NCBI GenBank assembly: GCA_017509065.1
Contig: JAFWQM010000089.1
Span: 1 to 8,443 of the forward strand
Source of the DNA: Clostridia bacterium
GTDB lineage: Bacteria; Bacillota_A; Clostridia; Christensenellales; Aristaeellaceae
DNA: 8,443 nt
Direction of reading: 5' to 3'
Shown here: in pieces, positions 1-5,752 of the stretch
How positions within the stretch are numbered: position 1 is the first letter of the stretch
Layout: every line of letters begins with the position of its first letter
Made by a program: the position numbers and the translations under genes
The notes under the pieces: generated by a model
What the model saw: the letters and a program-made list of their open reading frames with translations, nothing else
Told to the model about the DNA's origin: nothing
Databases searched by the model: none

Positions 1-789
1 CAGCCGCTTCTTTTCCAGCAGTTCCGCCTCAGTCATGACCTGTTTTGTCGCAACGCTCGTGTTCATAACCAGGATGTTTCTCAGCTCCAGCTGCAGCGGC
101 CACAGCTCACGCTTCTGGATGTAGATCAGCGCGCTGAAGTAGCTGTTCCAGTGACCCACGCCGTAATACAGGCAGAGGATGGCGGTGATGGCGCCGGACA
201 GAGGCAGCACCACGTAGATGAAGAACTTCGTGTTGCCGCAGCCATCCAGCTTGGCCGCCTCCATCAGTTCCATTGGAATGTTGGTTTTAAAGAACGTACG
301 GCCCACGATCATGTTGTAAACGCCCAGGCACCCCGGCAGTATCAGCGCCCACCAGGTGTTCAGAATGCCCGTGGATCGCACAATAATGTAGGTAGGCATC
401 ATACCGCCGCTCACAAACATGGTCAGGATGTAGAACAGCGTGATGGGGCGTTTGAGCGTGAAGTCCGGACGGCTCAGTGCGTAGGAAGTGGGGATGGTGA
501 CCAACAGGTTTATCGAGGTGCCCATGATCGTGATGATCAGGGAGTTGAGGAAGCCGCGCATGACGGTCTTCGTCTTGAAGACTTCCTTATAGCCGTCCAG
601 CGTGAAGCCCACAGGGGCCAGCGTAACCTTGCCGGCTGACACCTCGATGGGATCGGAAATGGAGGAAATAATGACGAAATACAGCGGATACGCGACGATC
701 AGGAAGATGAAAGTGAGGATGATGAATATGACGGTGTCATAGATGACATCTCCGCGGGCACGCTTGAGTTTCCTGTGCGTGTTTTCCAT
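1..789 (-). CDS. CUT1-family carbohydrate ABC transporter permease, LplC/YtcP type (3' end cut by window edge)
   Basis: This is the second permease subunit of a sugar ABC importer; it would form the membrane channel with the permease encoded just upstream. Reading the minus strand from the ATG at 789 gives 263 codons open to the window edge; relatives are about 290-300 residues, so some 30 residues are missing. The N-terminus is short, basic and cytoplasmic (MENTHRKLKR), followed by a membrane segment near residues 18-42. More hydrophobic segments lie near 80-104, 116-138, 145-163 and 192-210. The EAA loop that docks on the ATPase is clear at residues 177-196 (EAAKLDG...FFIYVVLP). An AGGAGG Shine-Dalgarno at 798-803 supports the start. 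It begins 17 bp after the preceding permease, so the two are co-transcribed. LplC/YtcP relatives act on pectin-derived or other complex oligosaccharides, but the substrate cannot be told here. No ATPase or binding-protein gene is visible; a binding protein may lie past the left edge. Confidence 0.92.
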   Translation of the reverse strand, partial: MENTHRKLKRARGDVIYDTVIFIILTFIFLIVAYPLYFVIISSISDPIEVSAGKVTLAPVGFTLDGYKEVFKTKTVMRGFLNSLIITIMGTSINLLVTIPTSYALSRPDFTLKRPITLFYILTMFVSGGMMPTYIIVRSTGILNTWWALILPGCLGVYNMIVGRTFFKTNIPMELMEAAKLDGCGNTKFFIYVVLPLSGAITAILCLYYGVGHWNSYFSALIYIQKRELWPLQLELRNILVMNTSVATKQVMTEAELLEKKRL

Positions 790-806
790 ATATCCTTCCT
801 CCTCTC

Positions 807-1742
807 TCAGAAAAGCGCGTTGTCGCTCAGCTTGCCGGTGATGAAATTGACCGTGATCAGCAAAACCGAGTTGACGAGGCTGTTCATCAGACCGACTGCG
901 GACGAGTAGGAAATATCTCTGTCGATAATGCCGCGCCGATAGGTATAGGTGGCGATAATGTCGGACACTGGCAGGTTCAGGGCGTTCTGCAGCGCGTACG
1001 CCTTTTCGAAACCGACTGACAGAACCGAGCCCATGTTCATAATAAGCAGCATCGTCATTGTAGGCGCGAGGAAGGGAAGGTCGATGTACAGAACACGCTG
1101 GAACTTGGTCGCCCCGTCCACAATTGCGGCTTCGTGGTATTCGGGGGAAACGCCGGCCAGCGCCGCGAAGTAGATGACGGACGACCAGCCCATGCCCTGC
1201 CACACGCCAGACCACACATAGATGTGGCGCCACATGCTGACCTCGGCCATGAAATTGATGGTCTCGCCCCCGAACGCGCGGATGACGTTGTTCACGACGC
1301 CTACGCGGGGAGAGAGGAACAGAATCAGCATACCGCACATGACGATGGTCGAAATGAAGTTCGGCGCGTAGGTGACGGCCTGGATGACCTTGCGGTATCT
1401 CTTGTGGCGGAAGGAGTTGAGCATCAGCGCCAGGATGACCGCCACGGGGAAGCCGGCGGCCAGCGAATAGAGGCTCAGGTACAAGGTATTGCGAACCAGG
1501 ATGAACCAGTCCGCGCTGTTGAAGAATTTTGCGAAGTTCTTCAGGCCCACCCAGTCGCTGCCCCAGATGCCCTTCTTCATCTTGTAGTTGCGGAACGCGA
1601 TCTGCACGCCGTAAATGGGAATGTAGTGGTAGATGATCGTGAACACGATGCCGGGCAGGCAGAAGAAGAGCAAATCCCAGTTGCCCCGCATCCGCTGCAG
1701 GAACGAACGCTTTTTCTTCGGGGTCACAGCGTTCACAGTCAT
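807..1742 (-). CDS. CUT1-family carbohydrate ABC transporter permease, LplB/YteP type
   Basis: This is the first permease of the sugar ABC importer and the first gene of its operon. The 311-residue product has the usual length. It starts with a basic cytoplasmic tail (KKKRSFLQRMRGNWDLLFF). About six membrane segments follow, near residues 22-44, 84-108, 122-146, 172-196, 225-248 and 280-302. The ATPase-docking EAA loop is at residues 204-223 (EAAIVDGATKF...LPF). The ending ISYSSAVGLMNSLVN...NALF is typical of the LplB/YteP group, which pairs with LplC/YtcP proteins, as here. The ATG is preceded by a strong AAGGAGGGG Shine-Dalgarno at about 1751-1759. The gene is driven by a near-consensus promoter at 1835-1863, leaving an untranslated leader of about 85 nt. 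The substrate is unknown; family members import oligosaccharides and usually rely on a shared ATPase encoded elsewhere. Immediately upstream is an insertion sequence that may have changed its regulation. Confidence 0.94.
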   Translation of the reverse strand: MTVNAVTPKKKRSFLQRMRGNWDLLFFCLPGIVFTIIYHYIPIYGVQIAFRNYKMKKGIWGSDWVGLKNFAKFFNSADWFILVRNTLYLSLYSLAAGFPVAVILALMLNSFRHKRYRKVIQAVTYAPNFISTIVMCGMLILFLSPRVGVVNNVIRAFGGETINFMAEVSMWRHIYVWSGVWQGMGWSSVIYFAALAGVSPEYHEAAIVDGATKFQRVLYIDLPFLAPTMTMLLIMNMGSVLSVGFEKAYALQNALNLPVSDIIATYTYRRGIIDRDISYSSAVGLMNSLVNSVLLITVNFITGKLSDNALF

Positions 1743-1789
1743 AGCGCGGTCCCCTCCTTACATGGAAAAATCATAAGAATACTTGCCAC

Positions 1790-1810
1790 TTATATTGAAA
1801 TCGCATATAA
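1790..1810. repeat. Small inverted repeat in the transporter leader (possible operator)
   Basis: TTATAT and ATATAA face each other across a 9-nt centre (tgaaatcgc). The repeat lies about 20-40 nt downstream of the predicted transcription start, where a repressor could block elongation. The arms are short and very AT-rich, so chance is a real alternative. No regulator gene is visible to match it. Confidence 0.25.
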
Positions 1811-1834
1811 TACTCTCAAAAAATTATCATAAAT

Positions 1835-1863
1835 ATTCTAACATGGCGTTTAAAGATTGTCAA
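1835..1863 (-). promoter_or_regulatory. Vegetative-type (sigma-A) promoter of the sugar ABC transporter operon
   Basis: The minus strand reads TTGACA (1863-1858), a 17-nt spacer, then TAGAAT (1840-1835). This is a perfect -35 box and a 5/6 -10 box at ideal spacing, with transcription expected to start near 1828. The -35 box lies only 19 bp from the edge of the insertion sequence. It is outside the element, so the promoter belongs to the host sequence. A weaker alternative, TTGAGA-N17-AATATA, lies further downstream in the leader. Confidence 0.8.
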
Positions 1864-1882
1864 TCCCTCACAAAGAAAATAT

Positions 1883-1897
1883 CAGGGCAATCGCTTA
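1883..1897 (+). repeat. Left terminal inverted repeat of the ISAs1-family element
   Basis: CAGGGCAATCGCTTA is the exact reverse complement of 3138-3152. The transposase stop codon (TAA, 1897-1895) lies inside this repeat, so the coding region runs right to the end of the element. Confidence 0.93.
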
Positions 1898-3058
1898 CGA
1901 AAAAGCCCAGTTTTTTACGACAGCGAGAGCATAGGGAAAAGACCAAGCGCAGCGCTGGCGTTTGCCGGTAAGGGAATCCTTGGCAGAAGTATCGGCTTTG
2001 AGCATTTGCATGCAAAGCTTACGGAACATATTGATCACGACGGCTGCATGACCTAAGGTGACATGCACGTCGTCTTCATGGAAACAGCAATCAAGGCACC
2101 AATGAAGTTTGTTTTCAATACACCAATGCTTCCGTTGAAGGGATAGAAACCGTTCTGCGGTCATTTCCTGGTGGCTGAACAGGAAGTAATGAAATACGCC
2201 GCTGACTTCCCCTGTATCCAGCATGGTGCGGGTAGAGCGCATCACAGCAACACCGTGCAGGAAGGGCCAATCATGACGCTCCCTAAGCCATTCAGTCTCA
2301 TCAAACAGCCAACATTCACGCTTTTCTATCCGTCCATGACCTTTTTCATTTGTTTCCGCGTATCGGTCATTTTGTTTCAACTCGTCTTTTTCCTGCGGCA
2401 AGACATCTGATTCAGCGTATAGTTTGATGTCGTCCAGCAGCAGCGGCTGGTTTTCCTTTACAGGAAGGATATAATCCGCGCCTTTGTCATGAATCGCTTC
2501 CGCTATGTTTCGATGCGTTCCCATAGCGTCTATCGTTACCGTGCAATTCTTCAATGCCAGTATTTCCAACAGTTTGGGGATGGCTGTCAATTCATTGCTT
2601 TTTTCTTCTGTCGCCATCTGCCCAAGCACCAGTTCAAGGTCGCTTAAAAATGCTGTCTCTATATGGATGGCTTTGTGTTCCTTGTTCCCGCTTCTCCGTA
2701 TTGTTTTTCCGTCCAACGCCACTACCCGATCTTTGTTCTCCCCCTCCTTGATGCTCTCAATGAATATTTGAAAGCACTTTTCCACCGCCTTTATATCCAC
2801 TCGGCTGAATACGTCTCCGAATACATTGTGCGATGGCACGCCGTTCGGCAATTCAAGGTATTGCCGCAATTCCTCCAAATGCAGTTCGCAAAATACCTGC
2901 ATCCCTGTATATGTCTCCGCACCACACAGGATCCCGAACATTCCCAGAAACAGGATGTCCCGTAATGAATACTTGATTGCATTTCCTGCCCGATGATCCG
3001 GTACTTCTTCCAATAATTGCAACAATGTCTTTGTTTCTGCTTTTGTCAAAGTAATCAT
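1895..3058 (-). CDS. ISAs1-family transposase (DDE type)
   Basis: This transposase cuts and joins the ends of its own insertion sequence through an RNase H-like DDE active site. The 387-residue protein is full length for the family. The N-terminal part (about residues 10-100, with PDHRAGNAIKYSLRDIL) matches the DDE_Tnp_1-associated region typical of ISAs1 and H-repeat proteins. The catalytic core follows. The likely acidic triad is D116 in ALDGKTIR, D177 in TIDAMGTH and E315 in HWCIENKLHW, with the conserved tail LDCCFHEDD after it. The ATG at 3058 has a weak AAGGTGAG Shine-Dalgarno a few bases upstream. No frameshift or internal stop is present, so it is probably functional. It faces the same way as the genes on both sides, with no terminator before the transporter promoter. 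Confidence 0.95.
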   Translation of the reverse strand: MITLTKAETKTLLQLLEEVPDHRAGNAIKYSLRDILFLGMFGILCGAETYTGMQVFCELHLEELRQYLELPNGVPSHNVFGDVFSRVDIKAVEKCFQIFIESIKEGENKDRVVALDGKTIRRSGNKEHKAIHIETAFLSDLELVLGQMATEEKSNELTAIPKLLEILALKNCTVTIDAMGTHRNIAEAIHDKGADYILPVKENQPLLLDDIKLYAESDVLPQEKDELKQNDRYAETNEKGHGRIEKRECWLFDETEWLRERHDWPFLHGVAVMRSTRTMLDTGEVSGVFHYFLFSHQEMTAERFLSLQRKHWCIENKLHWCLDCCFHEDDVHVTLGHAAVVINMFRKLCMQMLKADTSAKDSLTGKRQRCAWSFPYALAVVKNWAFS

Positions 3059-3108
3059 CTCACCTTATTACTTTGACATCCTACGCCTAAATTCCTTTTG
3101 GTAATAAA

Positions 3109-3137
3109 ATTGTAATATTATTGTAACTTAATCGCAA
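3109..3137 (-). promoter_or_regulatory. Probable transposase promoter
   Basis: The minus strand reads TTGCGA (3137-3132), 17 nt, then TACAAT (3114-3109). The -35 box lies just inside the right terminal repeat and within a small palindrome. This arrangement would let transposase bound to its end repress its own gene. Function is inferred from position and spacing only. Confidence 0.6.
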
Positions 3138-3146
3138 TAAGCGATT
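3130..3146. repeat. Palindrome overlapping the right end of the insertion sequence
   Basis: AATCGC (3130-3135), 5-nt loop, GCGATT (3141-3146). The right arm lies in the terminal repeat and the left arm in the transposase -35 region. It is missing at the other end, so it is not part of the matched terminal repeats. In a read-through transcript it would form a short hairpin near the start of the element. Confidence 0.45.
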
Positions 3147-3152
3147 GCCCTG
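3138..3152 (-). repeat. Right terminal inverted repeat of the ISAs1-family element
   Basis: TAAGCGATTGCCCTG mirrors the left end perfectly over 15 bp; identity stops just inside. This end also overlaps a small palindrome (AATCGC-N5-GCGATT, 3130-3146) that is absent from the left end. Confidence 0.93.
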
Positions 3153-3176
3153 CTCTCCGGTGGCAAACCGGAGAGC
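3152..3176 (-). terminator. Hairpin after the SpoIID-like gene, an intrinsic terminator probably split by the insertion sequence
   Basis: A 9-bp perfect stem (CTCTCCGGT / ACCGGAGAG, 3153-3161 and 3167-3175) with a 5-nt loop lies about 45 nt after the stop codon at 3222. The last base of the insertion sequence adds a tenth pair. On the minus strand the stem runs straight into the element (AGGGCAATCGC), so it lacks the T-run that an intrinsic terminator needs. The sequence on the far side of the element begins ATATTTTCTTT, which would be a fair T-tract. I infer that the element landed between stem and tract. Confidence 0.6.
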
Positions 3177-3221
3177 CAATTGCATAACCTTCTTTTATTT
3201 GTACCAGCCCGCGTCCGCTTC

Positions 3222-4940
3222 CTATTCTTTTTGGACGAATTCCTTCATTACATATCCCGTCAGATCATCGGTGCGCACGTTGAGCCATTGCTCGCCCTCT
3301 TCCAGCACGATCAGCTGCTGGCCATAATACAGCTGCCGAAGCACCTCCGCCTGGGTGTTGGGCGCGGCCCGCATGTTCAGGTAGGAGTTGACCCCGATAT
3401 TGGTCACGGTCACCCGATACTGGCCAGGGCCGGGCGTAACGGTCAGGGGCTGCGCGGTGGGGCGGGGCGTGGGCGTAGCGGCGGGGCCGGGGGTCGTCAG
3501 GAACGTGCGGGCAAGAGGCGTGGGCTGGGCGTAGGTGTAATTCACAGCCGCCACCTGCATGCCGGGGTAATAGAAGCGCAGAATTTGATCATAGGTCCAG
3601 TGGTAGATATCCGCCATGCGCTGCGCTCCCCGCTGGCTCATGCCCACGCCATGGCCGAAACGCCGGGATTCCAGCACAAAGGCCGTGTCCGTTTCCCGCA
3701 CGGTAATCAACTCGTTCCTGCCGCCGTTGATGGACAGGTCCAGCGCGCTTTCCACCAGCGGAAAAATTTCCAGCGTGACCAGCACAGGCTGGGACAGCGT
3801 TTCCATTTGCGACCATTGCTCCCGCGTTTTGCCTGTTTCCGCCGGGGCGGCGGTGGGCGCGGGCGTTTCGCCGGTCATGACTGTAAAGATGGAAATATCT
3901 TCTTCTTCATCCTCCGTCAGCAGCCGCCTGGCCTGCACCGTGAGCGACAGGCGCAGCAGGGTCATGATTTTGGAGGGGGAATCGGTATACAGGGGCACGG
4001 CTGTTTCCGCCCCGGCGATGCCGGTAACGCGGATATGCTCCATGTCCCCGTCATAGCCCCTGCTCTCCAGAGTCTCTGAAAGCGCCCCTAAAACGGGCTC
4101 TTTCAGCTTCCCCAAGTCGCCGTTGCCGGACAGTTCCTTGGGCAGGGCCGCCTGCTTTACCACGCTTTCCGGGTTTTCCAAATCGTAGGGATCGTCAACC
4201 ATCACCAGATAGTTATAATCCCCATTCCCCCACACGTGGGACGCCAGCTCCGTCTGGCCGCCGTTGCTGGCTGAATAGTAGCACTCCGCCAGCGCGCCCT
4301 GGTAGAAGCCGCACAGGCCCGCCGTTTCCCTCACCGCCTGGGCGGCGTTCACGTGCTGGGCCTTTACGCCGTAGTACGCCTGGTCGTTGGTATTATCCAC
4401 CACGTCGTAATCCGGGTTTGCCCCCGCCTTGCGCAGAGCGTAGGTGCGGGCCGCCACAGCCTGGGCTTTCAGCGCTTCCACGGGGAAGCTGTCGCTCATT
4501 TCATAGGGCACCACGCCCAGCAGGTATTCTTCCACCGGCGCGTGCAGCACCGCCCGAAGCTGGCCGTCCCGAATGGACAGCACCAGATCGCCGGGATGCA
4601 GTTCGTATGCGCCGTTCACCCGCAGGCCGTTTTCCTGCCCGTCCGCCACCGCGTGGCGCACCAGGGTGAGCTGCTTCCCCGCGTCCAGGGCCATCCCCTC
4701 GTAATATACCATCAGCGAGCCGCCGGAAATTGCCACGATCACCTTGCTTCCCCGCTGAAAAGAGAGCTCGTTCAAGGTATAGCTGCCGTCCAGGGAAAGC
4801 TCCACGCGGTTGGTCAAATTCAGCCTGGTCAAAAGCACCCGCACGACGCCGGTATTCTTTTCCGCCCGGGCGGGCAGCATCGGCGGCAGAAGCAGCAGCA
4901 GCGCCAGGGCCAGCGCGGCGAAGCGGTAGCGATTTTTCAA
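3222..4940 (-). CDS. Secreted SpoIID/LytB-domain protein with C-terminal SH3-like domain
   Basis: SpoIID proteins are lytic transglycosylases that cut denuded glycan strands during engulfment; LytB-type relatives modify cell-wall hydrolases. The product from the chosen start is 572 residues. Residues 1-26 form a signal peptide ending ARA. The SpoIID region follows, with LLGVVPYEM near 140-148 (E147 aligns with the catalytic Glu of SpoIID), VEALKAQAVAARTYA, CYYSASNGGQT near 220-230 and GHGVGMSQRGAQ near 429-440. About 130 residues between these last motifs look like an added region. A Pro/Thr-rich linker (about 473-505) leads to a bacterial SH3-like domain (about 506-571, LNMRAAPNTQAEVL). I chose the TTG at 4940 because GGAGGGAGG lies 8 nt upstream and the signal peptide begins there; a GTG at 5006 has no Shine-Dalgarno and would bury it. 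Classical SpoIID is shorter, about 340 residues, without SH3. It may be an accessory wall enzyme rather than the engulfment SpoIID itself. Confidence 0.9.
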   Translation of the reverse strand: MKNRYRFAALALALLLLLPPMLPARAEKNTGVVRVLLTRLNLTNRVELSLDGSYTLNELSFQRGSKVIVAISGGSLMVYYEGMALDAGKQLTLVRHAVADGQENGLRVNGAYELHPGDLVLSIRDGQLRAVLHAPVEEYLLGVVPYEMSDSFPVEALKAQAVAARTYALRKAGANPDYDVVDNTNDQAYYGVKAQHVNAAQAVRETAGLCGFYQGALAECYYSASNGGQTELASHVWGNGDYNYLVMVDDPYDLENPESVVKQAALPKELSGNGDLGKLKEPVLGALSETLESRGYDGDMEHIRVTGIAGAETAVPLYTDSPSKIMTLLRLSLTVQARRLLTEDEEEDISIFTVMTGETPAPTAAPAETGKTREQWSQMETLSQPVLVTLEIFPLVESALDLSINGGRNELITVRETDTAFVLESRRFGHGVGMSQRGAQRMADIYHWTYDQILRFYYPGMQVAAVNYTYAQPTPLARTFLTTPGPAATPTPRPTAQPLTVTPGPGQYRVTVTNIGVNSYLNMRAAPNTQAEVLRQLYYGQQLIVLEEGEQWLNVRTDDLTGYVMKEFVQKE

Positions 4941-4948
4941 GTTTTGTG

Positions 4949-4957
4949 CCTCCCTCC
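4949..4957 (-). promoter_or_regulatory. Ribosome binding site deciding the TTG start of the SpoIID-like gene
   Basis: GGAGGGAGG on the minus strand, 8 nt before the TTG at 4940. It is the only strong Shine-Dalgarno in the region and falls inside the longer GTG-started frame, which argues against that longer start. Confidence 0.8.
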
Positions 4958-5002
4958 ACTTGATTTTTTCTATTGATATGACGTAAGGCGGCGTATATTT
5001 CT

Positions 5003-5656
5003 TCACGCCGTGGGAAAAACCCGATGCAGCAAATTGAAATCCCGCACCGTGGGCAAGCTGACCCAGAACAGGGCATACGCGGTCTGGAAGCCGCAGATAT
5101 CTCCCCGTTCATTCAGCAGGGGAAAAACGATCTCGCTGCCAGGCACACAGTCCCGCACCGCGTTTTTCACCCGTTCATCGGCGCTTTCGCTGTAGGGATC
5201 GGCGGCAAGGGCCTGCTTTTCCCCGTCCACCGTTCGCGCGCCCACCAGGGCCACGATGTGCCCTGGCCGCAGATTGCACAGCGCCGCGTCCCCGGCGGCC
5301 AAATGCTCGTAAAGGGTATCCAGATCGTTGCGCAGGCCGTCAAAATCATAGGAAAAGCCGTATTTCCGGGCCAGGCCCTTGGTTTCCATGGCGGAAAGCA
5401 GGGCGGGGCGGTCCGTGCCGTCGTCTCCCCTGCCGCCGTTTTGGCAGGAAAAATCCGCCAGTTCCTCCGGGTTCACCCTTTCCCCGCCTAAGAAACATAC
5501 GGCGTTGGCAATGGAAAAAATGCCGCAGCCGGAATCGGTGAGGGTGCCGCGTCCTTCCCAGGCGTAGGGGTGGGTCCATTCCCGGCAGCGCTGGTTATGC
5601 AGGATGTAATTTGTTCCGTGATAAGAAAGGTCGATCGTTTTTCCGGTGACATTCAT
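5003..5656 (-). CDS. C39-like cysteine peptidase domain protein, cytoplasmic by prediction
   Basis: The 217-residue product resembles papain-fold C39-like (Peptidase_C39_2) proteins. Likely catalytic residues are in the family order: Cys44 in TDSGCGIFSIANA, His133 in RPGHIVALVGA and Asp153 in ADPYS. Only the catalytic domain is present. There is no signal peptide, membrane segment, wall-binding repeat or ABC-transporter fusion, so it probably acts inside the cell. I chose the ATG at 5656 because AAAGGAG lies 10 nt upstream; the frame stays open to a TTG at 5737, but that would start within the -35 box. The next gene, a secreted SpoIID/SH3 protein, starts 62 nt downstream with no terminator between, so the two form a likely operon. 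The substrate is unknown. Related domains act as peptidases or wall-peptide hydrolases, and a non-proteolytic role cannot be excluded. Confidence 0.72.
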   Translation of the reverse strand: MNVTGKTIDLSYHGTNYILHNQRCREWTHPYAWEGRGTLTDSGCGIFSIANAVCFLGGERVNPEELADFSCQNGGRGDDGTDRPALLSAMETKGLARKYGFSYDFDGLRNDLDTLYEHLAAGDAALCNLRPGHIVALVGARTVDGEKQALAADPYSESADERVKNAVRDCVPGSEIVFPLLNERGDICGFQTAYALFWVSLPTVRDFNLLHRVFPTA

Positions 5657-5666
5657 AGAGAAAACG

Positions 5667-5673
5667 CTCCTTT
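5667..5673 (-). promoter_or_regulatory. Ribosome binding site deciding the ATG start of the C39-like gene
   Basis: AAAGGAG on the minus strand, 10 nt before the ATG at 5656. With the promoter at 5709-5737 it excludes the longer TTG-started frame. Confidence 0.7.
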
Positions 5674-5708
5674 GCTCAAATGCTTCTTCGATTCCATTTC
5701 CATCATAT

Positions 5709-5737
5709 ATTATATCGAAAAAGCACGAAAATGCCAA
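5709..5737 (-). promoter_or_regulatory. Promoter of the C39-like peptidase / SpoIID-like operon
   Basis: TTGGCA (5737-5732), 17 nt, then a perfect TATAAT (5714-5709) on the minus strand. Transcription would start near 5702, giving a leader of about 45 nt before the ATG at 5656. It looks like a vegetative sigma-A promoter, not one for sigma-F or sigma-G. A mother-cell sigma-E promoter could overlap in the same AT-rich stretch, but its boxes match poorly. It lies just after the sigG stop codon. Confidence 0.78.
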
Positions 5738-5752
5738 CGGAAAGTTTTTTCT

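Larger units (their letters stand above)
1883..3152 (-). mobile_element. Complete ISAs1-family insertion sequence, 1270 bp
   Basis: The element is bounded by perfect 15-bp inverted repeats (CAGGGCAATCGCTTA at 1883-1897 and its complement at 3138-3152) and contains one intact transposase gene that fills almost the whole element. Length, one-gene layout, the CAGGG-type terminus and the transposase motifs fit the ISAs1 family. The family normally makes direct target duplications of about 8-10 bp. The left flank (aagaaaatat) and the right flank (ctctccggtg) do not match, so no duplication is visible. The element is AT-richer than its surroundings. The intact frame suggests a recent arrival, and it is possibly still active. 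Confidence 0.92.

Noticed and set aside
1134..1832. Plus-strand open frame of about 232 codons opposite the first permease gene
   Set aside because: Antisense shadow of a permease with clear membrane segments and EAA loop; the translated composition is His/Asp/Ala-rich and not protein-like.
1883..3152. Composite transposon or cargo gene within the insertion sequence
   Set aside because: The transposase fills almost all of the element, there is one pair of ends, and no second copy is present in the window.
3180..4079. Long plus-strand open frame (about 299 codons) opposite the SpoIID-like gene
   Set aside because: It is the antisense shadow of a GC-rich gene: composition is rich in Arg, Gly, His and Gln, with no recognisable domain, and the minus-strand gene has clear family motifs.
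4941..5006. Upstream GTG start of the SpoIID-like gene, overlapping the peptidase stop codon as GTGA
   Set aside because: There is no Shine-Dalgarno before it, it would put 22 extra residues before the signal peptide, and a strong Shine-Dalgarno precedes the TTG at 4940.
4501..5112. Second minus-strand frame of about 203 codons overlapping the SpoIID-like gene
   Set aside because: Out-of-frame shadow, rich in Arg, Gly and Ala, crossing the well-supported peptidase/SpoIID boundary.
5657..5737. Longer TTG start of the C39-like peptidase
   Set aside because: It would begin within the -35 box of the promoter; the ATG at 5656 has its own Shine-Dalgarno.
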